A DNA stretch of 64,000 nt from Streptomyces sp. Ag109_O5-10 (GTDB lineage Bacteria; Actinomycetota; Actinomycetes; Streptomycetales; Streptomycetaceae). Position numbers and translations under genes: made by a program. Positions within the stretch are counted from its first letter, which is position 1. Each line of letters opens with the position of its first letter. Under the pieces are notes generated by a model, which did not search any database, was not told where the DNA came from, and worked only from the letters and a program-made list of their open reading frames with translations. This document shows positions 8,565 through 20,613 of this stretch, one piece after another. The stretch lies in contig NZ_FNTQ01000001.1 in NCBI RefSeq assembly GCF_900105755.1, positions 6,944,001-7,008,000 of the forward strand. The letters run 5' to 3'.

Positions 8565-9920
8565 ATGTCCGGTAGCCGCACCGGCCGCCCGCCCGTACAG
8601 CGGGCGGTGCGCCGGCCCGTCACGCCCCGCGCCTCGCGCGACAACGCGCTGCGGCGGTTCTACATGCGCGCCCACCGGGCCTGGGACCGGCCGCTCACCG
8701 CGTACTACCTGATCCTCGGCGGCAGTCTGCTCATCATCGTGCTGGGCCTGGTGATGGTCTACTCGGCCTCCCAGATCACCGCGCTGCAGATGTCGCTGCC
8801 GGGCTCGTTCTTCTTCCGGAAGCAGTTCCTGGCCGCCTGTATCGGCGGCGTGCTGCTGCTCGTGGCGTCCCGCATGCCGGTGAAGCTGCACCGGGCGCTC
8901 GCCTACCCGATCCTCGCCGGCGCCGTCTTCCTGATGGCGCTGGTACAGGTGCCGGGGATAGGGATGTCCGTCAACGGCAACCAGAACTGGATCTCTCTGG
9001 GCGGCTCCTTCCAGATCCAGCCCAGCGAGTTCGGCAAGCTCGCCCTGGTGCTGTGGGGCGCCGACCTGATGGCGCGCAAACAGGAGAAGCGGCTGCTGAA
9101 CCAGTGGAAGCACATGCTGGTGCCGCTCGTTCCCGTGAGCTTCCTGCTGCTCGGGCTGATCATGCTCGGCGGCGACATGGGCACGGCGATCATCCTGACC
9201 GCGATCCTGTTCGGCGTGCTGTGGCTTGCGGGGGCGCCGACCCGGCTGTTCGCCGGAGTGCTGTCCATCGCGGGCGTGCTCGGTGTGATCCTCATCAAGA
9301 CGAGCCCCAACCGCATGGCCCGGCTCGCCTGCATCGGCGCCACCGAGCCGAGGAGCGGTGTCGCCGACTGCTGGCAGGCGGTGCATGGCATCTACGCGCT
9401 GGCCTCCGGCGGACTCTTCGGCTCCGGCCTCGGTGCGAGTGTGGAGAAATGGGGACAACTCCCCGAAGCCCACACCGACTTCATCTTCGCCGTCACCGGT
9501 GAGGAGCTGGGCTTGGCGGGGACGCTGTCGGTACTCGCCCTCTTCGCGGCTCTAGGCTATGCGGGTATCCGCGTGGCCGGACGCACGGAGGACCCCTTCG
9601 TGAGGTACGCCGCGGGAGGCGTGACCACCTGGATCACCGCTCAGGCGGTGATCAACATCGGTGCGGTGCTCGGCCTGCTGCCGATCGCCGGCGTCCCCCT
9701 CCCGCTGTTCTCCTACGGAGGCTCCGCCCTGCTGCCGACCATGTTCGCCATCGGGCTGCTGATCGCCTTCGCGCGCGACGAGCCCGCTGCGCGGGCGGCG
9801 CTTGCGATGCGGCAACCTCGGTTTGGTAGAAAGCGGGGAACCGGGGGCCCTCAGGGGCCTCGGAGATGGAACACGATGCGACGGCGTGCCTCGGCGGCGC
9901 GCTCGTCCGGAGAGCGGTGA
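8565..9920 (+). CDS. ftsW: Lipid II polymerase/division protein FtsW
   Basis: SEDS-family septal glycosyltransferase of about 451 aa. It has a basic N-terminal tail, about ten membrane helices, and signature segments WISLGGSFQIQPSEF, GGDMGTA and GVPLPLFSYGGSA. The C-terminal cytoplasmic tail is strongly basic (Arg-rich, about residues 400-451). It polymerises lipid II in complex with FtsI. ATG 8565 is preferred over the adjacent in-frame TTG 8562 because GGAGG then lies about 6 bases upstream. The next gene, murG, starts 6 bases after the stop. Confidence 0.95.
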   Translation: MSGSRTGRPPVQRAVRRPVTPRASRDNALRRFYMRAHRAWDRPLTAYYLILGGSLLIIVLGLVMVYSASQITALQMSLPGSFFFRKQFLAACIGGVLLLVASRMPVKLHRALAYPILAGAVFLMALVQVPGIGMSVNGNQNWISLGGSFQIQPSEFGKLALVLWGADLMARKQEKRLLNQWKHMLVPLVPVSFLLLGLIMLGGDMGTAIILTAILFGVLWLAGAPTRLFAGVLSIAGVLGVILIKTSPNRMARLACIGATEPRSGVADCWQAVHGIYALASGGLFGSGLGASVEKWGQLPEAHTDFIFAVTGEELGLAGTLSVLALFAALGYAGIRVAGRTEDPFVRYAAGGVTTWITAQAVINIGAVLGLLPIAGVPLPLFSYGGSALLPTMFAIGLLIAFARDEPAARAALAMRQPRFGRKRGTGGPQGPRRWNTMRRRASAARSSGER

Positions 9921-9926
9921 ATTTCG

Positions 9927-11015
9927 GTGCATGTCGTACTCGCTGGTGGGGGGACCGCCGGCCACATCGAGCCCGCGCTCGCCCTCGCGGACGCCCTGCG
10001 CAGGCAGGACCCCACCGTGGGGATCACGGCCCTGGGCACGGAACGCGGCCTGGAGACCACGCTCGTCCCGCAGCGCGGTTACGAGCTGGCACTGATCCCG
10101 GCGGTGCCGCTGCCCCGCAGGCCCACTCCTGAGCTGATCACCGTCCCCGGCCGGCTGCGCGGCACCATCAAGGCCGCCGAGCAGGTCCTGGAGCGCACCA
10201 AGGCGGACTGCGTCGCGGGCTTCGGCGGCTACGTCGCCCTGCCCGCCTACCTCGCCGCCAAGCGCCTCGGCGTGCCGATCGTGATCCACGAGGCCAACGC
10301 CCGTCCCGGCCTCGCCAACAAGATCGGCTCCCGGTACGCCGCGAGGGTCGCCGTCTCCACGCCGGACAGCAAGCTGCGCGACGCCCGCTACATCGGCATC
10401 CCGCTGCGCCGTTCCATCGCCACCCTGGACCGGGCCGCCGCCCGTCCCGAGGCCCGGCACCGCTTCGGCCTCGACCCCAACCTGCCCACGCTGCTGGTCT
10501 CCGGCGGCTCCCAGGGCGCCCGCCGCCTGAACGAGGTCGTCCAGCAGGTCGCGCCCTGGCTGCAGCAGGCCGGCATCCAGATCCTGCACGCGGTCGGCCC
10601 GAAGAACGAACTGCCGCAGGTGCACCAGATGCCGGGGATGCCGCCCTATATCCCGGTAAGTTACCTGGACCGGATGGACCTCGCGTACGCCGCGGCCGAC
10701 ATGATGCTCTGCCGTGCGGGCGCGATGACCGTCGCCGAACTCTCCGCCGTCGGGCTTCCGGCCGCGTACGTCCCGCTGCCCATCGGCAACGGCGAACAGC
10801 GGCTCAACGCCCAGCCGGTGGTCAAGGCGGGCGGCGGTCTGCTGGTCGACGACGCCGAACTCACCCCGGAGTGGGTGCAGCAGAACGTCCTGCCGGTGCT
10901 CGCCGACCCGCACCGGCTGTACGAGATGTCGCGTGCGGCAAGCGAGTTCGGCCGCCGGGACGCCGACGACCTGCTCGTCGGCATGGTGTACGAGGCGATC
11001 GCCTCAAGCCGGTAG
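9927..11015 (+). CDS. murG: UDP-GlcNAc--lipid I N-acetylglucosaminyltransferase MurG
   Basis: GT28-family peripheral membrane enzyme of 362 aa that converts lipid I to lipid II on the inner membrane face. The GTG start gives the canonical N-terminal glycine-rich loop MHVVLAGGGTAGHIEPALA. The second Gly-rich region GFGGYVALP and the UDP-GlcNAc site with LLVSGGSQGARRLN and CRAGAMTVAEL are present. It sits 6 bases after ftsW, as in most actinobacterial dcw clusters. Confidence 0.96.
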   Translation: MHVVLAGGGTAGHIEPALALADALRRQDPTVGITALGTERGLETTLVPQRGYELALIPAVPLPRRPTPELITVPGRLRGTIKAAEQVLERTKADCVAGFGGYVALPAYLAAKRLGVPIVIHEANARPGLANKIGSRYAARVAVSTPDSKLRDARYIGIPLRRSIATLDRAAARPEARHRFGLDPNLPTLLVSGGSQGARRLNEVVQQVAPWLQQAGIQILHAVGPKNELPQVHQMPGMPPYIPVSYLDRMDLAYAAADMMLCRAGAMTVAELSAVGLPAAYVPLPIGNGEQRLNAQPVVKAGGGLLVDDAELTPEWVQQNVLPVLADPHRLYEMSRAASEFGRRDADDLLVGMVYEAIASSR

Positions 11016-11044
11016 GACCGTATGACGAAAGGCAAGTGAGCAGC

Positions 11045-11842
11045 GTGGCCGGACCGACCACCACCGCGGAACGCGGTGAGCGCCAGCAGGAGTCGTCCGG
11101 CCCGCCGCTCGTCCGGCGGCTACGGAACCGCCGCTTTCGTAGGATGGTCATTCTGGTACTGGCCGTGGTGCTCCTCGGTTCAGGCTCCGCCTGGCTGCTG
11201 TACGGCTCCCCGTGGCTGCGGGTGCGCCACGTCTCCGTGTCCGGTACGGCCGTTCTGACCCCCGAGGACGTCCTGGAGGCGGCCGACGTGCCGGTCGGGG
11301 CGCCGCTGGTCTCCGTCGACACCGGCGGGATGGAGGCCCGGCTGCGCCGGAGACTGCCCCGCATCGACACGGTGGACGTGGTCCGTTCCTGGCCGCGCGG
11401 AATCGGACTGAAAGTGACCGAGCGCGCCCCCGTGCTGCTCATCGAAAAGGGCGGAAATTTCACCGAAGTGGACAGGAAGGGCGTCCGGTTCGCCACGGTC
11501 TCGCAGGCGCCGAAAGGCGTTCCGGAGCTGGAGTTGAGTCCGCCCCGGTCGGGTTCGGCGACCGCGAGCCTGCGCCGGTTCGGCACCGACCGGCTGGTGC
11601 GGGAGGCGGTCGACGTCGCGCGCGCCATGCCGGCCGCCGTCCGCCGGGACACCCGGACCCTCAAGGTCCGTTCCTACGACGACATCTCGCTGGAGTTGAG
11701 CGGCGGCCGCGTCGTGGAGTGGGGCAGTTCCGAGAACGGTGCCGCGAAGGCGCGCACCCTCACCGCACTCCTGAAAGCCGCTTCCGGTGCCCGGCACTTC
11801 GACGTGAGTGTTCCCACCGCCCCTGCGTCATCGGCGAGTTGA
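11045..11842 (+). CDS. ftsQ: Cell division protein FtsQ
   Basis: Bitopic divisome scaffold of 265 aa. A cytoplasmic Arg-rich N-terminus is followed by one membrane helix (about 39-58), a POTRA domain starting with VRHVSVSGTAVLTPEDVLEA, and the FtsQ beta domain. It links FtsL and its partner to the early divisome. GTG 11045 is chosen because it gives a protein close to my recollection of the S. coelicolor length. An in-frame GTG at 11036 lies only three bases after an AAGG element and would add three residues. It is followed by the ftsZ promoter region, so ftsZ can also be expressed on its own. Confidence 0.92.
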   Translation: MAGPTTTAERGERQQESSGPPLVRRLRNRRFRRMVILVLAVVLLGSGSAWLLYGSPWLRVRHVSVSGTAVLTPEDVLEAADVPVGAPLVSVDTGGMEARLRRRLPRIDTVDVVRSWPRGIGLKVTERAPVLLIEKGGNFTEVDRKGVRFATVSQAPKGVPELELSPPRSGSATASLRRFGTDRLVREAVDVARAMPAAVRRDTRTLKVRSYDDISLELSGGRVVEWGSSENGAAKARTLTALLKAASGARHFDVSVPTAPASSAS

Positions 11843-11864
11843 CGCACATCAGCGCAGGCCAGCA

Positions 11865-12023
11865 CCCTGGTTGGGCACTGCTACGGCTGATCACATAGGG
11901 TGAAAAGAAAAACGGGAGGTTCGGCGTGTTCGTTGAACGGGCGCCACTTGTCGACTTAGTGTCCTGTTCAGAAGACTTCAAGGAACGGACACACTGGTAA
12001 CCCTAAACTTCAACGTTAGGGTT
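11865..12023 (+). promoter_or_regulatory. ftsZ upstream region: two promoter-like elements and a perfect palindrome
   Basis: The 278 bases between ftsQ and ftsZ are clearly less GC-rich than their surroundings. Two promoter-like pairs are visible: TTGGGC (11871) with TAGGGT (11896), spacer 19, and TTGAAC (11933) with TAGTGT (11957), spacer 18. A GGACAC at 11987-11992 contains the WhiA core GACAC. A perfect 8-base inverted repeat AACCCTAA/TTAGGGTT lies at 11999-12023 with a 9-base loop. Streptomyces ftsZ is known to have several promoters, one developmentally induced. Assigning these elements to particular promoters is inference. Confidence 0.45.
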
Positions 12024-12120
12024 CGGGTCGGCGCTACGGACCGTCCCAATCGGCATCTGTCGCCCCGCGCGGGACACCGCACGTGGACGGCAACGTAATT
12101 CGAGGCGAGAGGCCTTCGAC

Positions 12121-13317
12121 GTGGCAGCACCGCAGAACTACCTCGCAGTCATCAAGGTCATCGGTGTCGGCGGCGGTGGTGTCAATGCCATCAACCGGAT
12201 GATCGAGGTCGGCCTCAAGGGCGTCGAGTTCATCGCCATCAACACCGACGCACAGGCGCTGTTGATGAGCGACGCCGACGTCAAGCTCGACGTCGGCCGC
12301 GAACTCACCCGCGGACTCGGCGCCGGCGCCAACCCGGCCGTCGGCCGCAAGGCCGCCGAGGACCACCGCGAGGAGATCGAGGAGGTCCTCAAGGGGGCCG
12401 ACATGGTCTTCGTGACGGCCGGTGAAGGCGGCGGCACCGGCACCGGCGGCGCGCCCGTCGTGGCCAACATCGCGCGCTCGCTGGGCGCCCTCACCATCGG
12501 CGTGGTCACCCGCCCGTTCACCTTCGAGGGCCGGCGCCGCGCCAACCAGGCCGAGGACGGCATCGCCGAACTCCGCGAAGAGGTCGACACCCTCATCGTC
12601 ATCCCGAACGACCGGCTGCTGTCCATCTCGGACCGCCAGGTCTCCGTGCTCGACGCCTTCAAGTCGGCCGACCAGGTCCTGCTCTCCGGTGTCCAGGGCA
12701 TCACCGACCTCATCACCACCCCCGGCCTGATCAACCTCGACTTCGCCGACGTCAAGTCGGTCATGTCGGAGGCCGGTTCGGCCCTCATGGGCATCGGCTC
12801 GGCCCGCGGCGACGACCGCGCGGTGGCCGCCGCCGAGATGGCGATCTCCTCGCCGCTCCTGGAGGCCTCCATCGACGGCGCCCGGGGCGTGCTGCTCTCC
12901 ATCTCCGGCGGCTCCGACCTCGGCCTGTTCGAGATCAACGAGGCCGCCCAGCTGGTCAGTGAGGCCGCCCACCCCGAGGCCAACATCATCTTCGGCGCGG
13001 TCATCGACGACGCCCTCGGCGACGAGGTCCGCGTCACCGTCATCGCGGCCGGCTTCGACGGGGGCCAGCCCCCGGCCCGCCGGGACAACGTCCTCGGTTC
13101 GTCCTCCGCCTCCGCCCGCCGCGACGAGCCCGCTCCGGCCCGCCGGGAGCCCGAGCGCCCCTCCTTCGGCTCGCTCGGCAGCGTGACGCCGAAGGAGGAG
13201 CCGGAGCCGGCGCCCGAGCCGGTGGCCGACATCCCGGTCGCCCCGCCGGTCCCGCCGTCCCGTTCCTACACGGACAGCGCGGCCGAGGAACTGGACGTAC
13301 CGGACTTCCTCAAGTGA
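12121..13317 (+). CDS. ftsZ: Cell division GTPase FtsZ
   Basis: Tubulin-like GTPase of 398 aa that forms Z-rings, and sporulation Z-ladders in Streptomyces. The N-terminal GTP-binding region has IGVGGGGVNAINRM and the tubulin signature GGGTGTGGAP. The T7 loop NLDFADVKSVM supplies the catalytic Asp. A disordered Arg/Pro/Glu-rich linker runs from about residue 316, and the C-terminal peptide LDVPDFLK is the docking site for partners such as SepF, encoded downstream. GTG start with a purine-rich GAGGCGAGAGG segment upstream. Confidence 0.98.
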   Translation: MAAPQNYLAVIKVIGVGGGGVNAINRMIEVGLKGVEFIAINTDAQALLMSDADVKLDVGRELTRGLGAGANPAVGRKAAEDHREEIEEVLKGADMVFVTAGEGGGTGTGGAPVVANIARSLGALTIGVVTRPFTFEGRRRANQAEDGIAELREEVDTLIVIPNDRLLSISDRQVSVLDAFKSADQVLLSGVQGITDLITTPGLINLDFADVKSVMSEAGSALMGIGSARGDDRAVAAAEMAISSPLLEASIDGARGVLLSISGGSDLGLFEINEAAQLVSEAAHPEANIIFGAVIDDALGDEVRVTVIAAGFDGGQPPARRDNVLGSSSASARRDEPAPARREPERPSFGSLGSVTPKEEPEPAPEPVADIPVAPPVPPSRSYTDSAAEELDVPDFLK

Positions 13318-13327
13318 TCCTTACGAC

Positions 13328-14056
13328 GTGATAGGACAGCGCGAGACCGTGAGCGGCGCGCACTTCGCCTTCACCGACAGGTGGGGCGGGGTGAGCGCCG
13401 CTCCGTACGAGGAGCTCAACCTGGGCGGGGCGGTCGGCGACGACCCCGGCGTGGTACGGACCAACCGGGAGATCGCCGCCAAGGCGCTCGGACTGGACCC
13501 CGGCCGGGTGGTCTGGATGAACCAGGTGCACGGGAACGACGTGGCCGAGGTCGAGGGACCGTGGACCACCCGGCTCACCCCGGAGGTCGACGGGCTGGTG
13601 ACCGCGGTCCGCGGGCTCGCCCTCGCCGTGCTGACCGCGGACTGCGTGCCGGTCCTGCTGGCCGACCCGGTGGCCGGAGTGGCCGCCGCCGCCCATGCCG
13701 GGAGGCCGGGCATGGTCAAGGGGATCGTGCCGGCCGCGATCGACGCCATGGAGTCGCTCGGCGCCGACCCGGCCCGGATCGTCGCCCGCACCGGACCCGC
13801 GGTGTGCGGCCGGTGCTACGAGGTGCCCGAGGCGATGCGCGCCGAGGTGGCCGCCGTCGAGCCGACGGCGCACGCCGAGACCAGCTGGGGCACTCCGGCG
13901 GTGGACGTGAGCGCCGGAGTGCACGCACAGCTGGCGCGCGCCGGAGTGCTCGACCGGGCGCAGTCGCCGGTGTGCACGCTGGAGTCGGGTGATCACTTCT
14001 CGTACCGGCGGGACCGCACCACCGGGCGGCTCGCCGGCTATGTGTGGCTGGACTGA
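13328..14056 (+). CDS. pgeF: Peptidoglycan editing factor PgeF (laccase-domain protein, YlmD/YfiH type)
   Basis: Protein of 242 aa of the multicopper-polyphenol-oxidase-like DUF152 family. Members have been shown to act on wrongly built cell-wall precursors (removing L-Ser in place of L-Ala), which fits its place beside mur and fts genes. Putative metal and active-site residues are visible in NQVHGNDV (His), LTADCVPVLL (Cys) and AAAHAGRPG (His). The usual HAGWRG reads HAGRPG here. GTG start 10 bases after ftsZ. Substrate assignment is by family. Confidence 0.88.
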   Translation: MIGQRETVSGAHFAFTDRWGGVSAAPYEELNLGGAVGDDPGVVRTNREIAAKALGLDPGRVVWMNQVHGNDVAEVEGPWTTRLTPEVDGLVTAVRGLALAVLTADCVPVLLADPVAGVAAAAHAGRPGMVKGIVPAAIDAMESLGADPARIVARTGPAVCGRCYEVPEAMRAEVAAVEPTAHAETSWGTPAVDVSAGVHAQLARAGVLDRAQSPVCTLESGDHFSYRRDRTTGRLAGYVWLD

Positions 14057-14062
14057 TGGGGC

Positions 14063-14782
14063 ATGACGGACCGTAAGACCGAACTCGCCGGAAACCTGGC
14101 GAAAGTGGAGGAGCGCATCGCCGCCGCCTGTGCGGCGGCCGGGCGCAAGCGGGAGGAGGTGACCCTGATCGTGGTCACCAAGACCTACCCGGCGAGCGAC
14201 GTGCGGATCCTGTCGGATCTCGGGGTGCGCCACGTCGCCGAGAACCGGGACCAGGACGCGGCCCCCAAGGCCGCCGAATGTTCGGATCTGCCCTTGGTTT
14301 GGCACTTTGTCGGTCAATTGCAGACCAATAAAGTGCGATCCGTAGTGGGTTATGCGGATCTCGTGCAGTCCGTCGATCGCGCCAGGCTCGTGGACGCGCT
14401 GTCGAGGGAGGCGGTGCGGGCCGGGCGCGAGGTCGGGTGCCTCCTCCAGGTCGCGCTCGACGCGGGCGCGAGCGGCCGAGGGGAGCGCGGCGGCGTGGCG
14501 CCGGGCGGAATCGAAGAGTTGGCCGCCTGCGTCGCCGGCTCGCCGGGACTGCGGCTCGACGGCCTCATGACCGTCGCTCCGCTCACCGGGGAGTACGCGG
14601 GGCGCCAACGCGCGGCGTTCGGGCGGTTGATGGATTTGTCGACCGACCTGCGCCGAGCCCATCCGGCTGCGAAAATGGTCTCCGCAGGGATGAGTGCGGA
14701 CCTTGAGGAAGCCGTGGCCGCCGGGGCGACACATGTACGCGTCGGCACTGCGGTACTCGGAGTCCGCCCCAGGCTCGGGTAA
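14063..14782 (+). CDS. PLP homeostasis protein, YggS/YlmE family
   Basis: Single-domain fold-type III PLP-binding protein of 239 aa. It has no known catalytic turnover; family members buffer pyridoxal phosphate. The PLP lysine lies in VVTKTYPA near residue 37. The family segments WHFVGQLQTNKVR and LVQSVDR and the C-terminal phosphate cup SAGMSADLEEAVAAGATHVR are present. ATG start 6 bases after pgeF. The sequence around 14290-14350 is locally less GC-rich than its neighbours. Linked to division only by conserved gene order. Confidence 0.92.
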   Translation: MTDRKTELAGNLAKVEERIAAACAAAGRKREEVTLIVVTKTYPASDVRILSDLGVRHVAENRDQDAAPKAAECSDLPLVWHFVGQLQTNKVRSVVGYADLVQSVDRARLVDALSREAVRAGREVGCLLQVALDAGASGRGERGGVAPGGIEELAACVAGSPGLRLDGLMTVAPLTGEYAGRQRAAFGRLMDLSTDLRRAHPAAKMVSAGMSADLEEAVAAGATHVRVGTAVLGVRPRLG

Positions 14783-14908
14783 CGTCGCCAGGAAGTCGGA
14801 CCACAGCAGAAAATATGGTCAATGCCGCCCAATACGGGCACAACGGCCTTGTGGATCGCGGGACTTGGCAGTCGTCACCGATCCACCACAGAGCGGAGGA
14901 CTCAGAGC

Positions 14909-15550
14909 ATGGCCGGCGCGATGCGCAAGATGGCGGTCTACCTCGGCCTCGTGGAGGACGATGGGTACGACGGCCGCGGATTCGACCCCGATGACGACTT
15001 CGAGCCCGAACTGGACCCGGAGCCCGAGCGGGATCATCGACGGCACGAGCCGTCACACCAGTCCCACGGTTCACACCAGTCCCAAAGGGACGATTCGGTA
15101 CGAGTGGTACAGCCGTCGCCCCCCCGCGAGCCGGTGTCGCATTCCGCGGCGCTGCCCGCGGAATCGGGGCGCCCGGCGCGCATCGCCCCCGTGGCGTCCA
15201 TCACACAAGAACGCGCGAGCCTGGAGAAGAACGCACCGGTGATCATGCCCAAGGTCGTGTCGGAACGAGAGCCTTACCGGATCACCACGCTTCACCCCCG
15301 GACCTACAACGAGGCCCGTACCATCGGGGAACACTTCCGTGAGGGCACGCCGGTGATCATGAATCTGACTGAGATGGATGACACAGACGCGAAGCGACTT
15401 GTCGACTTTGCGGCCGGTTTGGTGTTTGGTCTTCACGGCAGCATCGAGCGGGTGACGCAGAAGGTGTTCCTGTTGTCGCCTGCTAACGTCGATGTCACGG
15501 CGGAGGACAAGGCCCGCATCGCAGAGGGCGGGTTCTTCAACCAGAGCTGA
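14909..15550 (+). CDS. sepF: Z-ring anchor SepF
   Basis: Protein of 213 aa. The N-terminal amphipathic peptide MAGAMRKMAVYLGLVEDD probably binds the membrane. An acidic and Ser/His-rich linker (about 20-110) follows, then the SepF core (about 120-205) with NLTEMDDTDAKRLVDFAAGL, which binds the FtsZ C-terminus and dimerises. In actinobacteria, which lack FtsA, SepF tethers FtsZ to the membrane. ATG 14909 is chosen because GGAGG lies 9 bases upstream and the N-terminus matches the family. A TATGGT hexamer at 14814-14819 may be the -10 of a local promoter. Confidence 0.95.
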   Translation: MAGAMRKMAVYLGLVEDDGYDGRGFDPDDDFEPELDPEPERDHRRHEPSHQSHGSHQSQRDDSVRVVQPSPPREPVSHSAALPAESGRPARIAPVASITQERASLEKNAPVIMPKVVSEREPYRITTLHPRTYNEARTIGEHFREGTPVIMNLTEMDDTDAKRLVDFAAGLVFGLHGSIERVTQKVFLLSPANVDVTAEDKARIAEGGFFNQS

Positions 15551-15602
15551 GACGCAAGACCGGTACTAGGCACGGAAACAGGGGAGAGGGAAAGCACGGA
15601 CC

Positions 15603-15887
15603 ATGAGCGTGTTCCTGGATGTGATCTACATCGCGCTGATGTGCTTCCTCATCGTGCTCATCTTCCGGTTGGTCATGGACTACGTGTTCCAGTTCGCCCG
15701 CTCATGGCAACCCGGCAAGGCGATGGTGGTCGTACTTGAGGCCACCTACACTGTCACCGATCCACCGCTCAAGCTTCTGCGGCGGTTCATTCCGCCGCTG
15801 CGTCTCGGGGGCGTGGCGCTCGACCTGTCCTTCTTCGTACTGATGATCATCGTCTACATCCTGATCGCGATCGTTGGTCGGCTGTGA
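15603..15887 (+). CDS. YggT-family membrane protein (YlmG type)
   Basis: Small protein of 94 aa with two hydrophobic helices (about residues 3-22 and 72-92) separated by the family segment with YTVTDPPLKLLRRFIPP. It belongs to the YggT/YlmG family found next to sepF and divIVA in Gram-positives. A role in septum or membrane organisation is inferred from the neighbourhood. ATG start with GGAGAGGGAAAG upstream. The gap to divIVA is 55 bases and holds no other gene. Confidence 0.9.
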   Translation: MSVFLDVIYIALMCFLIVLIFRLVMDYVFQFARSWQPGKAMVVVLEATYTVTDPPLKLLRRFIPPLRLGGVALDLSFFVLMIIVYILIAIVGRL

Positions 15888-15942
15888 TGAGCGATGTGAC
15901 CTACCGTCTTGCCGATGCCGACGACTACGTTGAGGTGAAGAG

Positions 15943-17223
15943 ATGCCGTTGACCCCCGAGGACGTGCGGAACAAGCAGTTCACGACCGTCCGCCTCCGAG
16001 AAGGCTATGACGAGGACGAGGTCGATGCCTTCCTCGATGAGGTCGAAGCCGAACTGACGCGCCTGCTCCGCGAGAACGAGGACCTGCGCGCCAAGCTGGC
16101 CGCGGCCACGCGTGCTGCTGCCCAGAACCAGCAGAACATGCGCAAGCCTCCGGAGCAGGACCAGCAGGGCGGGATGCCCCAGCAGGGCGGGATGCCGCAG
16201 CAGGGCATGCCTCAGGGCATGCCGCAGCAGGGCATGCGAGGTCCCGGCGCTCCGGTGCCCGCCGGCATATCGGGCCCGCCGCAGCAGCAGATGGGTGGCC
16301 CCATGGGCGGTCCCCCGCAGCTGCCGAGCGGTGCCCCGCAGCTGCCGGCCGGCCCCAGTGGCCAGGGCGGTCCGCAGGGTCCCGGCCCGATGGGCCAGGG
16401 TCCGATGGGCCAGGGTCCCGGTCAGATGGGTCAGGGTCAGATGGGCCAGGGCCCGATGGGTCAGGGTCCGATGGGCCAGGGCCCGATGGGTCAGGGCCCG
16501 ATGGGTCAGGGTCCGATGGGCCAGGGCATGGGCCCGATGGGTGGCCAGCCCCCCATGCAGCAGCAGATGGGTGGCCCGATGGGCGGCCCCATGGGCGGTC
16601 CGATGGGCGGCCCCGGTCAGGGCCCCGGTGGCGACAGCGCCGCCCGTGTCCTCTCGCTGGCCCAGCAGACCGCCGACCAGGCGATCGCCGAGGCCCGCTC
16701 CGAGGCCAACAAGATCGTCGGCGAGGCCCGCAGCCGCGCCGAGGGTCTGGAGCGCGACGCCCGTGCCAAGGCCGACGCGCTGGAGCGGGACGCGCAGGAG
16801 AAGCACCGCGTCGCCATGGGCTCCCTGGAGTCCGCGCGCGCCACGCTGGAGCGCAAGGTCGAGGACCTGCGCGGCTTCGAGCGCGAGTACCGCACGCGTC
16901 TGAAGTCGTACCTGGAGTCGCAGCTGCGTCAGCTGGAGACCCAGGCCGACGACTCCCTGGCGCCGCCGCGCACCCCGGCCACGGCCTCCCTCCCGCCGTC
17001 CCCGGCGCCCTCCATGGCCCCGGCCGGCGCGAGCGCCCCGTCCTACGGCGGCAACCCGTCGATGGGTGGCCCGTCCCCCGCCGGCCCGTCCTACGGCGGC
17101 CAGCAGCAGATGACGCCGGCGATGACCCAGCCGATGGCACCGGTACGCCCGCAGGGCCCCTCTCCGATGGGCCAGGCGCCGTCCCCGATGCGCGGCTTCC
17201 TCATCGACGAGGACGACAACTGA
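15943..17223 (+). CDS. divIVA: Polar growth determinant DivIVA (Wag31)
   Basis: Coiled-coil scaffold of 426 aa that marks hyphal tips and directs apical wall growth. The N-terminal lipid-binding segment MPLTPEDVRNKQFTTVRLRE and the first coiled coil (to about residue 50) are conserved. Residues about 60-225 are a Gln/Gly/Met/Pro region with tandem MGQGP and MGGP units. A long second coiled coil (about 230-335) has Glu/Ala/Arg heptads. The C-terminal tail is again Pro/Met/Gly-rich and ends in FLIDEDDN. The Q/G/M/P insert is a streptomycete hallmark. Confidence 0.97.
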   Translation: MPLTPEDVRNKQFTTVRLREGYDEDEVDAFLDEVEAELTRLLRENEDLRAKLAAATRAAAQNQQNMRKPPEQDQQGGMPQQGGMPQQGMPQGMPQQGMRGPGAPVPAGISGPPQQQMGGPMGGPPQLPSGAPQLPAGPSGQGGPQGPGPMGQGPMGQGPGQMGQGQMGQGPMGQGPMGQGPMGQGPMGQGPMGQGMGPMGGQPPMQQQMGGPMGGPMGGPMGGPGQGPGGDSAARVLSLAQQTADQAIAEARSEANKIVGEARSRAEGLERDARAKADALERDAQEKHRVAMGSLESARATLERKVEDLRGFEREYRTRLKSYLESQLRQLETQADDSLAPPRTPATASLPPSPAPSMAPAGASAPSYGGNPSMGGPSPAGPSYGGQQQMTPAMTQPMAPVRPQGPSPMGQAPSPMRGFLIDEDDN

Positions 17224-17262
17224 CGGCGGGCGCGTAGCGCGCGTAGCCGTCGGCAGCACCAC

Positions 17263-17304
17263 AGGGCGGGGCCCCGGATTCCGATCCGGGGCCCCGCCCT
17301 TTTT
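17263..17304 (+). terminator. Rho-independent terminator after divIVA
   Basis: A perfect 17-base inverted repeat (17263-17279 against 17284-17300) with a 4-base loop, followed by a T run. It lies 40 bases after the divIVA stop and closes the dcw cluster. Confidence 0.9.
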
Positions 17305-17420
17305 ACGCGTGTTGCGCAGGCATCCCGAGGGACGCGGGGAACCGCGCGCCCACGACACTGACCTGTGCATGAAGGGGCGCGGGAAGCCGCGCACGGTACC
17401 TGCTCAGGCCCGCACCTACG

Positions 17421-17460
17421 AAAAGGGGCCCGATCCCCACCGTGGAGACCGGGCCCTTCT
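17421..17460 (-). terminator. Terminator of ileS
   Basis: Read on the minus strand, a GC-rich stem (AAGGGCCCG pairing with CGGGCCCCTT, one bulge, extended by CTCC/GGGG) is followed by TTTT. It starts 15 bases after the ileS stop and faces the divIVA terminator. Confidence 0.7.
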
Positions 17461-17475
17461 CGAACAGGCCGGCGC

Positions 17476-20613
<3,138 letters not shown>

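Noticed and set aside
14063..14782. Possible frameshift in the YggS-family gene because its local GC drops
   Set aside because: The reading frame keeps all family motifs from the PLP lysine to the C-terminal phosphate cup; only base composition is unusual.
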